DNA of 12,897 nt from Burkholderiaceae bacterium (lineage in GTDB: Bacteria; Pseudomonadota; Gammaproteobacteria; Burkholderiales; Burkholderiaceae_C). Below, in pieces: positions 6,531 through 12,897 of the stretch. Each line of letters opens with the position of its first letter. Position 1 is the stretch's first letter. The stretch is taken from assembly GCA_031276435.1 (NCBI GenBank), contig JAISNB010000031.1, positions 1 to 12,897 on the forward strand. The letters run 5' to 3'. The notes beneath the pieces were generated by a model. That model did no database searches, had not been told where the DNA came from, and saw nothing but the letters and a program-made list of their open reading frames with translations. The position numbers and the translations under genes are program-made.

Positions 6531-7100
6531 TTATGCGTGCAAGCGCGATGTGCGCGGCAGGTGCGCCATCAAGAATTCCATCTGGTCGGCCAGGATGCGG
6601 CGGTTGCGCAAGATGAAGTCTTCCCACAGGCTGGGCACGTAGGGCGCGTAAAGCAGTGGCATGCGCGCCTGCTCGGGCGTGCGGTCGCTTTTGCAGTGGT
6701 TGCAGGCGCGGCAGGCGGTGACCACGTTCATCCACGTGTCGGGGCCGTTTTGCGCAAAGGGCACGATGTGTTCGCGCGTCAGTTCGCTTTCGTGAAAATG
6801 CCCGCCGCAGTAGGCGCAGATGTTGCGGTCGCGCGCAAACAGTTTGCTGTTGGTCAGGCCGGGTTTTTGCTCGAACGGGTCGATGCGCGGCACGCCCCGT
6901 GTGCCGATGATGCTGCTGACGACAATGACCGATTGTCTGCCCGTGATGGCGTTGTGGCCGCCGCGAAACACTGCCACCCGCGCGCCAACTTCCCAGCGCA
7001 CCTGGTCGGCCGCGTAATGCAGCACCGCTTCTTCCAGAGAGATCCAGGACTGCGGCAGGCCCTGGGCGGAGAGTTTCAACACTTTCACGCTTGGCTCCAT
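6531..7100 (-). CDS. stand-alone HNH endonuclease
   Basis: A 189-residue protein with a complete zinc-stabilised HNH nuclease fold in its second half: CAYC (95-98), EHIVP (110-114, catalytic His111), an Asn in MNVV (125), then CRACN (130-134) and Lys137. The four cysteines (95, 98, 130, 133) form the expected structural zinc site. Residues 1-85 resemble the N-terminal part of bacterial stand-alone HNH proteins (LEEAVLHYAADQVRWE at 22-37). This family is widespread in Proteobacteria as a single housekeeping-like gene of unknown role; restriction or phage defence is not implied. No methylase, helicase or phage gene is nearby. The start at 7100 is the first ATG of the frame; its ribosome binding site is weak. 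The gene diverges from ribF across 123 bases. It probably nicks or cuts DNA using a divalent metal; the target is unknown. Confidence 0.85.
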   Translation of the reverse strand: MEPSVKVLKLSAQGLPQSWISLEEAVLHYAADQVRWEVGARVAVFRGGHNAITGRQSVIVVSSIIGTRGVPRIDPFEQKPGLTNSKLFARDRNICAYCGGHFHESELTREHIVPFAQNGPDTWMNVVTACRACNHCKSDRTPEQARMPLLYAPYVPSLWEDFILRNRRILADQMEFLMAHLPRTSRLHA

Positions 7101-7150
7101 GAACGGGGTTCATCGCGCATCGGCATTGCCAGAGCCGACGCCTGCACGAC

Positions 7151-7156
7151 AATATA
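7151..7156 (-). promoter_or_regulatory. possible -10 element for the HNH gene
   Basis: On the minus strand this is TATATT, five of six bases matching TATAAT, 50 bases before the HNH start and in an AT-rich island within GC-rich DNA. No good -35 was found at 16-18 bases. Confidence 0.25.
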
Positions 7157-7187
7157 CCCTCTTTTCATGACATTTCTGGCACCCGCC

Positions 7188-7217
7188 TTGCCTTTGGCGC
7201 TATTAAAACCATATAGC
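7188..7217 (+). promoter_or_regulatory. possible ribF promoter
   Basis: TTGCCT (7188-7193) and TATAGC (7212-7217) are separated by 18 bases, each matching four of six consensus positions. Initiation about 7 bases after the -10 would fall at the ribF ATG, so if real the transcript would be leaderless or nearly so. No Shine-Dalgarno is visible before this ATG. Confidence 0.25.
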
Positions 7218-7223
7218 CCTGCA

Positions 7224-8249
7224 ATGAAAATTTTTCGCGGTTTCAAGCATCCGGGTGTGGCGTCGGCCTGCGCGCTCACGGTGGGCAATTTCGACGGCGT
7301 GCACCGGGGCCACCAGGCCATGCTGGCGTTGCTGGGGAACGAGGCCGAGCATCGCGGCATTGCCAGTTGCGTGCTCACTTTCGAGCCGCATCCGCGCGAT
7401 TATTTTGCCCGCTCGCTCGCCAATTGCGATCTGGCCCCGGCGCGCGTGGTCACGCTGCGCGACAAGCTCAGCGAGCTGGCCCGCTGCGGCGTGGAGCAAG
7501 TGGTGGTGCTGCCTTTCAACGCGCGTCTGGCGGCTTTGTCGGCCCGCGATTTCATCGATCAGGTGCTGCTGCGTGGCCTGCGCGCGCGCTACGCGCTGGT
7601 GGGTGACGATTTCCGCTTTGGCGCGCGGCGTGCGGGCGACTACGCCTTGCTGGATGCCGCGGGCACCCGCCACGGTTTTGACGTAGCGCGCATGCAGGCC
7701 TACGAAGTGCATGGCGAGCGCGTCTCCAGCACCGCCGTGCGCGCCGCGCTGGCCGAAGGGCGCATGCAGGATGCCGCCGCGCTTTTGGGACGCCCCTACA
7801 GCATCAGCGGGCACGTGGTGCACGGAAGGCGGCTCGGGCGGCGGCTGGCCGAGAGCGCCAGCGGCGCGGCCGATGGCTTTCGCACGCTGAATCTGCGCTT
7901 TTCCAGCCGCCACAATGTCTGGAAGCCCGCCGCCAGCGGCATTTTTGTGGTGCAGGTGTACGGGCTGGATGCCCACCCCCTGCCCGGCGTGGCAAACCTG
8001 GGCGTGCGCCCGTCGCTGGACCCATCGGACGTCAATGGCGGGCGCGTGCTGCTGGAAATTCATTGCCTGCAATGGCCCGCGCACCTGCGCGCGCACCCCG
8101 GCAATGAAGGGGCCTACGGTAAAATCGTGCGCGTGGATTTGCTACACAAACTGCACGATGAACGGCGCTACCCAAGCCTGGATGCGCTGACCCGGGGCAT
8201 TGCGCGCGATTGCGAGGACGCGCGCGCCTGGCTCCAGGGCCGAATTTGA
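7224..8249 (+). CDS. ribF: bifunctional riboflavin kinase / FAD synthetase
   Basis: Cytoplasmic enzyme making FMN from riboflavin and then FAD. The 341 residues are slightly longer than E. coli RibF (313). The N-terminal FAD synthetase (nucleotidyltransferase) domain shows TVGNFDGVHRGHQ (19-31), FEPHP (53-57), VGDDFRFG (126-133) and SSTAVR (168-173). The C-terminal riboflavin kinase domain begins at GRPYSISGHVVHGRRLGRRL (189-208), with GFRTLN (218-223), GVANLGVRPS (255-264) and LLEIH (276-280). The usual kinase signature LGFPTxN is altered: a run of about 9 residues (AESASGAAD) is inserted and the Pro is Arg, though the Thr and Asn remain. The start at 7224 fits the family's opening MKIFRGF; an in-frame ATG at 7167 is possible but adds an unlike stretch. 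It is followed 154 bases later by ileS, a common neighbour in betaproteobacteria. Confidence 0.95.
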   Translation: MKIFRGFKHPGVASACALTVGNFDGVHRGHQAMLALLGNEAEHRGIASCVLTFEPHPRDYFARSLANCDLAPARVVTLRDKLSELARCGVEQVVVLPFNARLAALSARDFIDQVLLRGLRARYALVGDDFRFGARRAGDYALLDAAGTRHGFDVARMQAYEVHGERVSSTAVRAALAEGRMQDAAALLGRPYSISGHVVHGRRLGRRLAESASGAADGFRTLNLRFSSRHNVWKPAASGIFVVQVYGLDAHPLPGVANLGVRPSLDPSDVNGGRVLLEIHCLQWPAHLRAHPGNEGAYGKIVRVDLLHKLHDERRYPSLDALTRGIARDCEDARAWLQGRI

Positions 8250-8329
8250 AGGGGCGGCGGGCCGCGCTCGCGCATCTGCCCCGCCACTGGCCCCGCGCTC
8301 ATCCCCACAGCCGCCGCCCGTCAGTGTCA

Positions 8330-8344
8330 GCGCAAGGTTTGCGC
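8330..8344. repeat. hairpin in the ribF-ileS gap
   Basis: GCGCAA and TTGCGC are perfect 6-bp inverted arms around GGT. There is no T-run next to it, so it is not a standard terminator. It could influence ileS leader structure. The rest of this 154-base gap shows no recognisable gene or promoter. Confidence 0.3.
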
Positions 8345-8403
8345 CACGCGGGTCACCGGCGTTTCGTCCTGATTTTTCAGAGAATTCCAGCATTCAATTT
8401 GCC

Positions 8404-11274
8404 ATGAGCAACGATTCCAAGACCGATTACCGCAGCAAACTCAACTTGCCCGACACCGCTTTCCCCATGCGCGGCGACCTGCCCAAACGCGAGCCGCAAT
8501 GGGTCCGGCAATGGGCGGAGCACGACATTTACAAGAAACTGCGCGCCGCGCGTCGCGGCAAGCCCAAATTCATTCTGCACGACGGCCCGCCCTACGCCAA
8601 CGGGCAAATCCACATCGGCCACGCCGTCAACAAAATCCTCAAGGACATGATTGTCAAATCGCGCCAACTGGACGGTTTTGACGCGCGCTACGTGCCCGGG
8701 TGGGACTGCCACGGCCTGCCCATCGAGAACGCGATCGAGAAAAAATTTGGCCGCAACCTGCCGCGCGACGAGATGCAGGCCCGGGGCCGTGCCTACGCCG
8801 CCGCCCAGATCGCGCAACAAATGGCCGACTTCAAGCGCCTGGGCGTGCTTGGCCAATGGGACAACCCCTACCAGACCATGGACTTTGCCAACGAGGCAGG
8901 CGAATTGCGTGTGCTCAAAAAGGTGATGGAGCGCGGCTACCTGTACCGTGGCCTCAAGCCCGTGCACTGGTGCTTTGACTGCGGCTCGTCGCTGGCCGAG
9001 TTTGAAATCGAATACGCCGACAAAACCTCGCAATCGCTGGACGTGGCCTTTCCCGCCGCCGAGCCTGAAAAGCTGGCCGCCGCCTTTGGCTTGGCGCGGC
9101 TTGGCAAAAGCGCCTTTGCCGTCATCTGGACGACCACCGCCTGGACCATTCCCGCCAATCAGGCGCTCAACGTCAACCCGGCGCTGGAGTACAGCCTGAT
9201 TGATACCGAACGCGGCCTGTTCATCGCCGCCAGCGCACTGGTGGAAAAATGCCTGGCGCGCTGGGCGCTGCAAGGTCAGGTCATTGCCACCGCGCCGGGA
9301 CAGAAACTCGACCACATCCACTTCAGGCACCCGCTGGCTGGCATCGACAAGGGCTACGAGCGCCTCAGCCCCGTCTATCTGGCCGACTACGCCACCGCCG
9401 AGGACGGAACGGGCATCGTACACTCGGCGCCCGCCTATGGCCTGGACGACTTTTTCTCCTGCACCGGCAACGGCATGGCCGCCAGCGACATCCTCAACCC
9501 CGTGCAGGGCAACGGCGCGTATGCGGCCGACTTTCCGCTGTTTGGCGGCCAGCACATCTGGAAGGCCGTGCCCGCCATCATCGACGCCCTGCAACAGGCG
9601 GGCTGCCTGCTTGGCCTCCACAGCATCAGCCACAGCTACCCGCACTGCTGGCGGCACAAAACGCCGGTCATCTACCGCGCGGCAGCGCAATGGTTCATCC
9701 GCATGGATGAAGGCCAGGGCGTATTTGCCCAGAACCCGCTGCCAGATGGCGCCGCCACCCTGCGCCAAACCGCGCTCAAGGCCATCGAGCACACCCGCTT
9801 CTACCCCGAAAACGGCAAGGCGCGCCTGTACGACATGATTGCCAACCGGCCCGACTGGTGCATCAGCCGCCAGCGCAGCTGGGGCGTGCCGCTGCCCTTT
9901 TTCCTGCACAAGGACACGGGCGAGCTGCACCCGCGCACCATGGAAATCATCGACCAGGCCATCGCCATCGTGCAGCAGGGCGGCATCGAAGCCTGGAGCC
10001 GCCTGAGCGCCCAGGACATCATTGGCGCCGACGACGCCGCCCGCTACACCAAAAGCGCCGACATTCTGGAAGTGTGGTTTGACTCCGGCTCCACCTTCAA
10101 CACCGTGCTGCGCGGCACCCACCCCGACGAGCACCACGCCAGCGGCCCCGAAGCCGACCTGTACCTCGAAGGCCACGACCAGCACCGCGGGTGGTTTCAC
10201 GCCTCGCTGCTGCTGGCTGGCGCGCTCGAAGGCCGTGCGCCCTACCGGGGCTTGCTCACCCACGGCTTCACCGTGGACGGCCAGGGCAAGAAAATGAGCA
10301 AATCGCTGGGCAACACCCTGGCCCCGCAGCAAATCAGCGGCAAACTCGGAGCCGAAATCATCCGCCTGTGGGTCGCTGCCACCGACTACTCGGGCGATCT
10401 GGCCATCGACGACAAAATCCTCGCGCGCGTGGTCGACAGCTACCGCCGCATCCGCAACACGCTGCGCTTTCTGCTGGCCAACACCAGCGACTTCCAACCC
10501 GACACCGACGCCGTGCCACTGGCGCAAATGCTGGAATTCGACCGCTACGCCCTGGCCCGCGCACGCCAGTTCCAGCAAGACGCGCTGGCCCACTACAAAG
10601 CCTATGAATTCCACCCCGTCGTCGCCAAACTCCAGCTTTACTGCTCTGAAGAGCTGGGCGGCTTCTACCTGGACGCGCTCAAAGACCGCCTCTACGTCAC
10701 CCCTGCCAAAAGCCTGGCGCGCCGCAGCGCCCAAACCGCGCTGTGGCACATCACCCACGCCATGCTGCGCTGGATGGCGCCCTTTCTGAGCTTTACCGCC
10801 GAAGAAGCGTGGCAAATCTTTGCCCCCGGCCAGTCTGAAAGCATCTTCATCGAAACCTTCCACGACATCCCGCAACCCGGTGGCGACGACAACGCCGCTG
10901 AGGCCGCCCTGCTCGCCAAATGGACGCGCATCCGCGAAATCCGCGATGCCGTCAACAAAGACATTGAAGTGCTGCGCGAAGCGGGCAAAGTCGGCTCATC
11001 GCTGCAAGCGTCAGTCACCATCACCGCCGCCCCCGGGGACTACGCCCTGCTCGCCAGCCTGGGCAGCGACCTGAAATACGTCACCATCACATCGGTGGCC
11101 AACATCGAACAAGGCCCCGCGCTGGCCGTCAAAACCGGAATCGCCCCCGGCAACAAATGCGACTTCACCTGGCACTACAGCGAAACCGTCGGCCAGAACC
11201 CCCAGCACCCCACACTGTCCGCGCGCGCCATCAGCAACTTGTTTGGCGACGGAGAAATGAGAACTTTTGCCTGA
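8404..11274 (+). CDS. ileS: isoleucyl-tRNA synthetase (degenerate C-terminal zinc site)
   Basis: Class Ia synthetase charging tRNA-Ile with isoleucine; cytoplasmic and essential. The 956 residues match the bacterial (E. coli-like, 938) form. Motifs in order: GPPYANGQIHIGHA with the HIGH box at 70-73, PGWDCHGLPIE (98-108), HWCFDCGSSLAE (188-199), the editing-domain Thr-rich peptide WTTTAWTIPANQAL (242-255, with Ala where Pro is usual), GTGIVHSAPAYGLDDF (335-350), GHDQHRGWFH (590-599) and KMSKS (630-634). The C-terminal zinc module is present in length (KCDFTWHY to SNLFGDGE, 918-950), but the expected CxxC...CxxC reads C919-x2-T922...S939-x2-A942, so three of four ligands are lost. The frame is intact to the stop, so this is substitution, not truncation. 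The start at 8404 fits the family; no clear ribosome binding site precedes it. It lies between ribF and lspA, probably transcribed with lspA. Confidence 0.97.
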   Translation: MSNDSKTDYRSKLNLPDTAFPMRGDLPKREPQWVRQWAEHDIYKKLRAARRGKPKFILHDGPPYANGQIHIGHAVNKILKDMIVKSRQLDGFDARYVPGWDCHGLPIENAIEKKFGRNLPRDEMQARGRAYAAAQIAQQMADFKRLGVLGQWDNPYQTMDFANEAGELRVLKKVMERGYLYRGLKPVHWCFDCGSSLAEFEIEYADKTSQSLDVAFPAAEPEKLAAAFGLARLGKSAFAVIWTTTAWTIPANQALNVNPALEYSLIDTERGLFIAASALVEKCLARWALQGQVIATAPGQKLDHIHFRHPLAGIDKGYERLSPVYLADYATAEDGTGIVHSAPAYGLDDFFSCTGNGMAASDILNPVQGNGAYAADFPLFGGQHIWKAVPAIIDALQQAGCLLGLHSISHSYPHCWRHKTPVIYRAAAQWFIRMDEGQGVFAQNPLPDGAATLRQTALKAIEHTRFYPENGKARLYDMIANRPDWCISRQRSWGVPLPFFLHKDTGELHPRTMEIIDQAIAIVQQGGIEAWSRLSAQDIIGADDAARYTKSADILEVWFDSGSTFNTVLRGTHPDEHHASGPEADLYLEGHDQHRGWFHASLLLAGALEGRAPYRGLLTHGFTVDGQGKKMSKSLGNTLAPQQISGKLGAEIIRLWVAATDYSGDLAIDDKILARVVDSYRRIRNTLRFLLANTSDFQPDTDAVPLAQMLEFDRYALARARQFQQDALAHYKAYEFHPVVAKLQLYCSEELGGFYLDALKDRLYVTPAKSLARRSAQTALWHITHAMLRWMAPFLSFTAEEAWQIFAPGQSESIFIETFHDIPQPGGDDNAAEAALLAKWTRIREIRDAVNKDIEVLREAGKVGSSLQASVTITAAPGDYALLASLGSDLKYVTITSVANIEQGPALAVKTGIAPGNKCDFTWHYSETVGQNPQHPTLSARAISNLFGDGEMRTFA

Positions 11275-11394
11275 AAACCGTGCCTGACCCGGCGCCAACG
11301 GAAAACACAGATACGATGGCGCCCGGCAATCACCCCAAAACGCCGCGCGCCAGCCCTGGCGGCGGCGCAGGCTAAGAAAAGGCAACTCGCACCC

Positions 11395-11934
11395 ATGGAC
11401 GCACAAAAAACCCCGGGCCACCCTTCTTCTGGCGGTGGCGGCAGCGCCAGCCCCACCCTGTGGCTGACACTGGCCACACTGGTGGTGGTATCTGACCAAC
11501 TCATCAAATGGCTCATCCTGGGCCATTACCGGCTCGGCGACGTTACCCGGGTCACGGGCTTTTTCAACATCGTGCGCGCGCACAACACGGGCGCGGCCTT
11601 CTCCTTTCTGGCCAGCGCCGGTGGCTGGCAACGCTGGCTACTGGCGGGCGTGGCACTGGCAGTGGCCATATTCATCGTCTGGATGCTGCGCGCGCACCCC
11701 AGGCAGAAACTGTTTGCTCTCTCGCTCAGCCTGATTCTGGGCGGCGCCGTGGGCAACCTCATAGACCGCGTCGTACACGGCTACGTGGTGGACTTTCTGG
11801 ACTTTCACTGGAACTGGCTGGCCCCCATGTTCCGCAGCGGACATTTCCCGGCCTTCAACCTGGCCGACAGCGCCATCACAGCAGGCGCCATCGGCCTGAT
11901 TCTTGACGAACTGCGGCGCGTGCGGCGCAGCTAG
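11395..11934 (+). CDS. lspA: lipoprotein signal peptidase (signal peptidase II)
   Basis: Inner-membrane aspartyl protease that removes the signal peptide from prolipoproteins after lipid attachment. At 179 residues it is near the usual 160-170, the excess being a Gly/Ser/Pro-rich N-terminal tail (1-20). Four hydrophobic segments lie at about 22-42, 80-98, 104-122 and 156-172. Family motifs are SDQLIKW (33-39), NTGAAFSFL (64-72), GNLIDRVVHGYVVDFLDFHW (120-139) and FNLADSAI (154-161). The catalytic pair is Asp133 and Asp158 by alignment with the P. aeruginosa enzyme. The start at 11395 is preceded by AAAAGG 12 bases upstream, a little far. The 120-base gap after ileS has no terminator, so the two are likely co-transcribed, as in many proteobacteria. 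It converges on the quinone reductase gene with only 24 bases between stops. Confidence 0.97.
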   Translation: MDAQKTPGHPSSGGGGSASPTLWLTLATLVVVSDQLIKWLILGHYRLGDVTRVTGFFNIVRAHNTGAAFSFLASAGGWQRWLLAGVALAVAIFIVWMLRAHPRQKLFALSLSLILGGAVGNLIDRVVHGYVVDFLDFHWNWLAPMFRSGHFPAFNLADSAITAGAIGLILDELRRVRRS

Positions 11935-11958
11935 AACGCGCGGCGCGCGCAATACCGC

Positions 11959-12897
11959 TCAAGGCAGCAAAACGGTCGAACCCGTGGTCGCGCGCGCTTG
12001 CAGCGCGCGGTGTGCGGCCTGCGCATCGGACAGCGCAAAACGTTGCGCAACGCGGATCTTCACCTGACCAGAATCCACCATGGCAAACAACTCGTCGGCC
12101 ATGGCCTGGCAGGCCTCGCGTGTGGACACATGCGCAAACAACGTCGCGCGCGTCACATAAAGCCCCCTGGACGCCAGAACCGCTGGCGCAAACGGCGGCA
12201 CCGCGCCGCTGGCATTGCCAAACGACGCCATCAGCCCGAACGGGCGCAGGCATTGCAGCGACTGCTCCCAGGTATCCTTGCCCACCGAGTCATACACCAC
12301 CTTCACGCCCTGCCCGCCGGTCACCTCGCGCACGCGCGCGGCAAAATCCCCGGCGCGGTAATTGATGGCGTGGGCCGCGCCATGCGCCAGCGCCAACTGG
12401 CACTTCTCATCCGACCCGGCAGTGGCAATCAGCCGATAACCCAGCGCCCTGGCCCATTGGCAGGCAATCAACCCCACACCACCCGCGGCGGCATGCCAAA
12501 GCACCCAATCGCCCGGCTGCAAGCCCTCGGCTGGCAGCGTCTTGCGCAACAGGCACTGAACCGTCAACCCCTTGAGCATCATGGCCGCGCCGGTTTCAAA
12601 CGAAACCCCATCCGGCAGCCTGCACACCGTAAACGCCGGCATCACCCGCGCCTGGCAATAACTGCCGGGGCTGCCGCTGGCATAAGCCACGCGATCGCCC
12701 GCGCGCAAATGCGTCACACCCGCGCCCACGGCCTCCACCACCCCCGCGCCCTCCACGCCAAGCGTCAGCGGCAGCGGCAACGCATACAGGCCAGTGCGCT
12801 GGTAAACGTCTATGAAATTCAGGCCAATGGCGTGATGGCGAACGCGCACCTGCCCCGCGCCCGGATCACCCACGGGCAAATCCACACATTGCAACAC
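11959..12897 (-). CDS. qor: NADPH:quinone oxidoreductase (5' partial at window edge)
   Basis: Member of the zinc-independent medium-chain dehydrogenase/reductase family. It resembles E. coli Qor, which reduces quinones with NADPH. The 312 residues visible lack the true N-terminus: the frame opens at the edge inside the sequence leading to LQCVDLPVGDP, and about 12-15 residues are probably missing, given the 327-residue E. coli enzyme. Visible parts (fragment numbering): GLNFIDVYQRTGLY (25-38), LGVEGAGVV (46-54), GDRVAYA (67-73), the nucleotide-binding AAAGGVGLIACQWARALG (136-153) and VYDSVGKDTW (201-210). No structural or catalytic zinc cysteine cluster is seen, as expected for this subgroup. 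The substrate range of such enzymes is broad, so the physiological role (quinone detoxification or other enone reduction) is uncertain. Its 3' end faces lspA; no clear terminator lies in the short gap. Confidence 0.9.
   Translation of the reverse strand: MLQCVDLPVGDPGAGQVRVRHHAIGLNFIDVYQRTGLYALPLPLTLGVEGAGVVEAVGAGVTHLRAGDRVAYASGSPGSYCQARVMPAFTVCRLPDGVSFETGAAMMLKGLTVQCLLRKTLPAEGLQPGDWVLWHAAAGGVGLIACQWARALGYRLIATAGSDEKCQLALAHGAAHAINYRAGDFAARVREVTGGQGVKVVYDSVGKDTWEQSLQCLRPFGLMASFGNASGAVPPFAPAVLASRGLYVTRATLFAHVSTREACQAMADELFAMVDSGQVKIRVAQRFALSDAQAAHRALQARATTGSTVLLP

Noticed and set aside
6430..7152. N-terminal extension of the P-loop ATPase making a 433-residue protein
   Set aside because: The extension overlaps the real HNH gene in another frame and has shadow-like composition. 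Walker A belongs at the N-terminus of this family.
8377..10875. Very long (832-codon) open frame antisense to ileS
   Set aside because: It mirrors ileS codon by codon, a common effect of strong third-position GC bias. Its translation shows no recognisable motif, while ileS is unmistakable.
11316..11375. 19-codon ORF (MAPGNHPKTPRASPGGGAG) just before lspA
   Set aside because: Its G/P/A-rich composition resembles the LspA N-terminal tail only by low complexity. No ribosome binding site is visible.
11932..11961. Bidirectional terminator between lspA and qor
   Set aside because: The 24-base gap is a GCGC-rich run with no stable, tailed hairpin that I could define.

Overview
The window is a GC-rich piece of bacterial chromosome. 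It most likely comes from a betaproteobacterium of the order Burkholderiales, probably Comamonadaceae or a close relative. This is inferred from base composition, the character of the RibF and IleRS sequences, and the ribF-ileS-lspA order. No database search was possible. No RNA gene, CRISPR array, insertion sequence, integrase or phage gene was seen. Most of the content is housekeeping.

Layout from left to right. (1) Positions 3-65 may be the tail of a gene running in from the left, followed by a gap with weak signals. (2) 446-1906 (+) encodes an MdtD-like DHA2 drug/proton antiporter. (3) On the minus strand, pta (5377 to 3320) and ackA (3179 to 1974) form an acetate-overflow unit that interconverts acetyl-CoA, acetyl phosphate and acetate. 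A terminator-like hairpin lies between the two genes. (4) 5378-5850 carries no convincing full gene. It holds a strong ribosome binding site in front of two tiny overlapping ORFs, a U-tailed terminator hairpin that could act as a pta attenuator, and one copy of a dispersed intergenic repeat. (5) Two minus-strand genes follow: a small P-loop kinase-like ATPase (6429 to 5851) and a stand-alone HNH endonuclease (7100 to 6531). (6) ribF, ileS and lspA run on the plus strand from 7224 to 11934. They cover FMN/FAD synthesis, isoleucyl-tRNA synthesis and lipoprotein signal peptide cleavage. (7) A qor-type NADPH:quinone reductase converges on lspA and runs off the right edge, so its N-terminus is missing.

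The most unusual signal is in ileS. The C-terminal zinc-binding module keeps its length and surrounding sequence, but three of the four zinc-ligand cysteines are replaced (C919, then T922, S939 and A942). The second is the pta leader. There the 5' arm of the terminator hairpin has a competing upstream partner next to a very strong Shine-Dalgarno sequence, which resembles an attenuator. I see no multi-gene accessory or defence system here.
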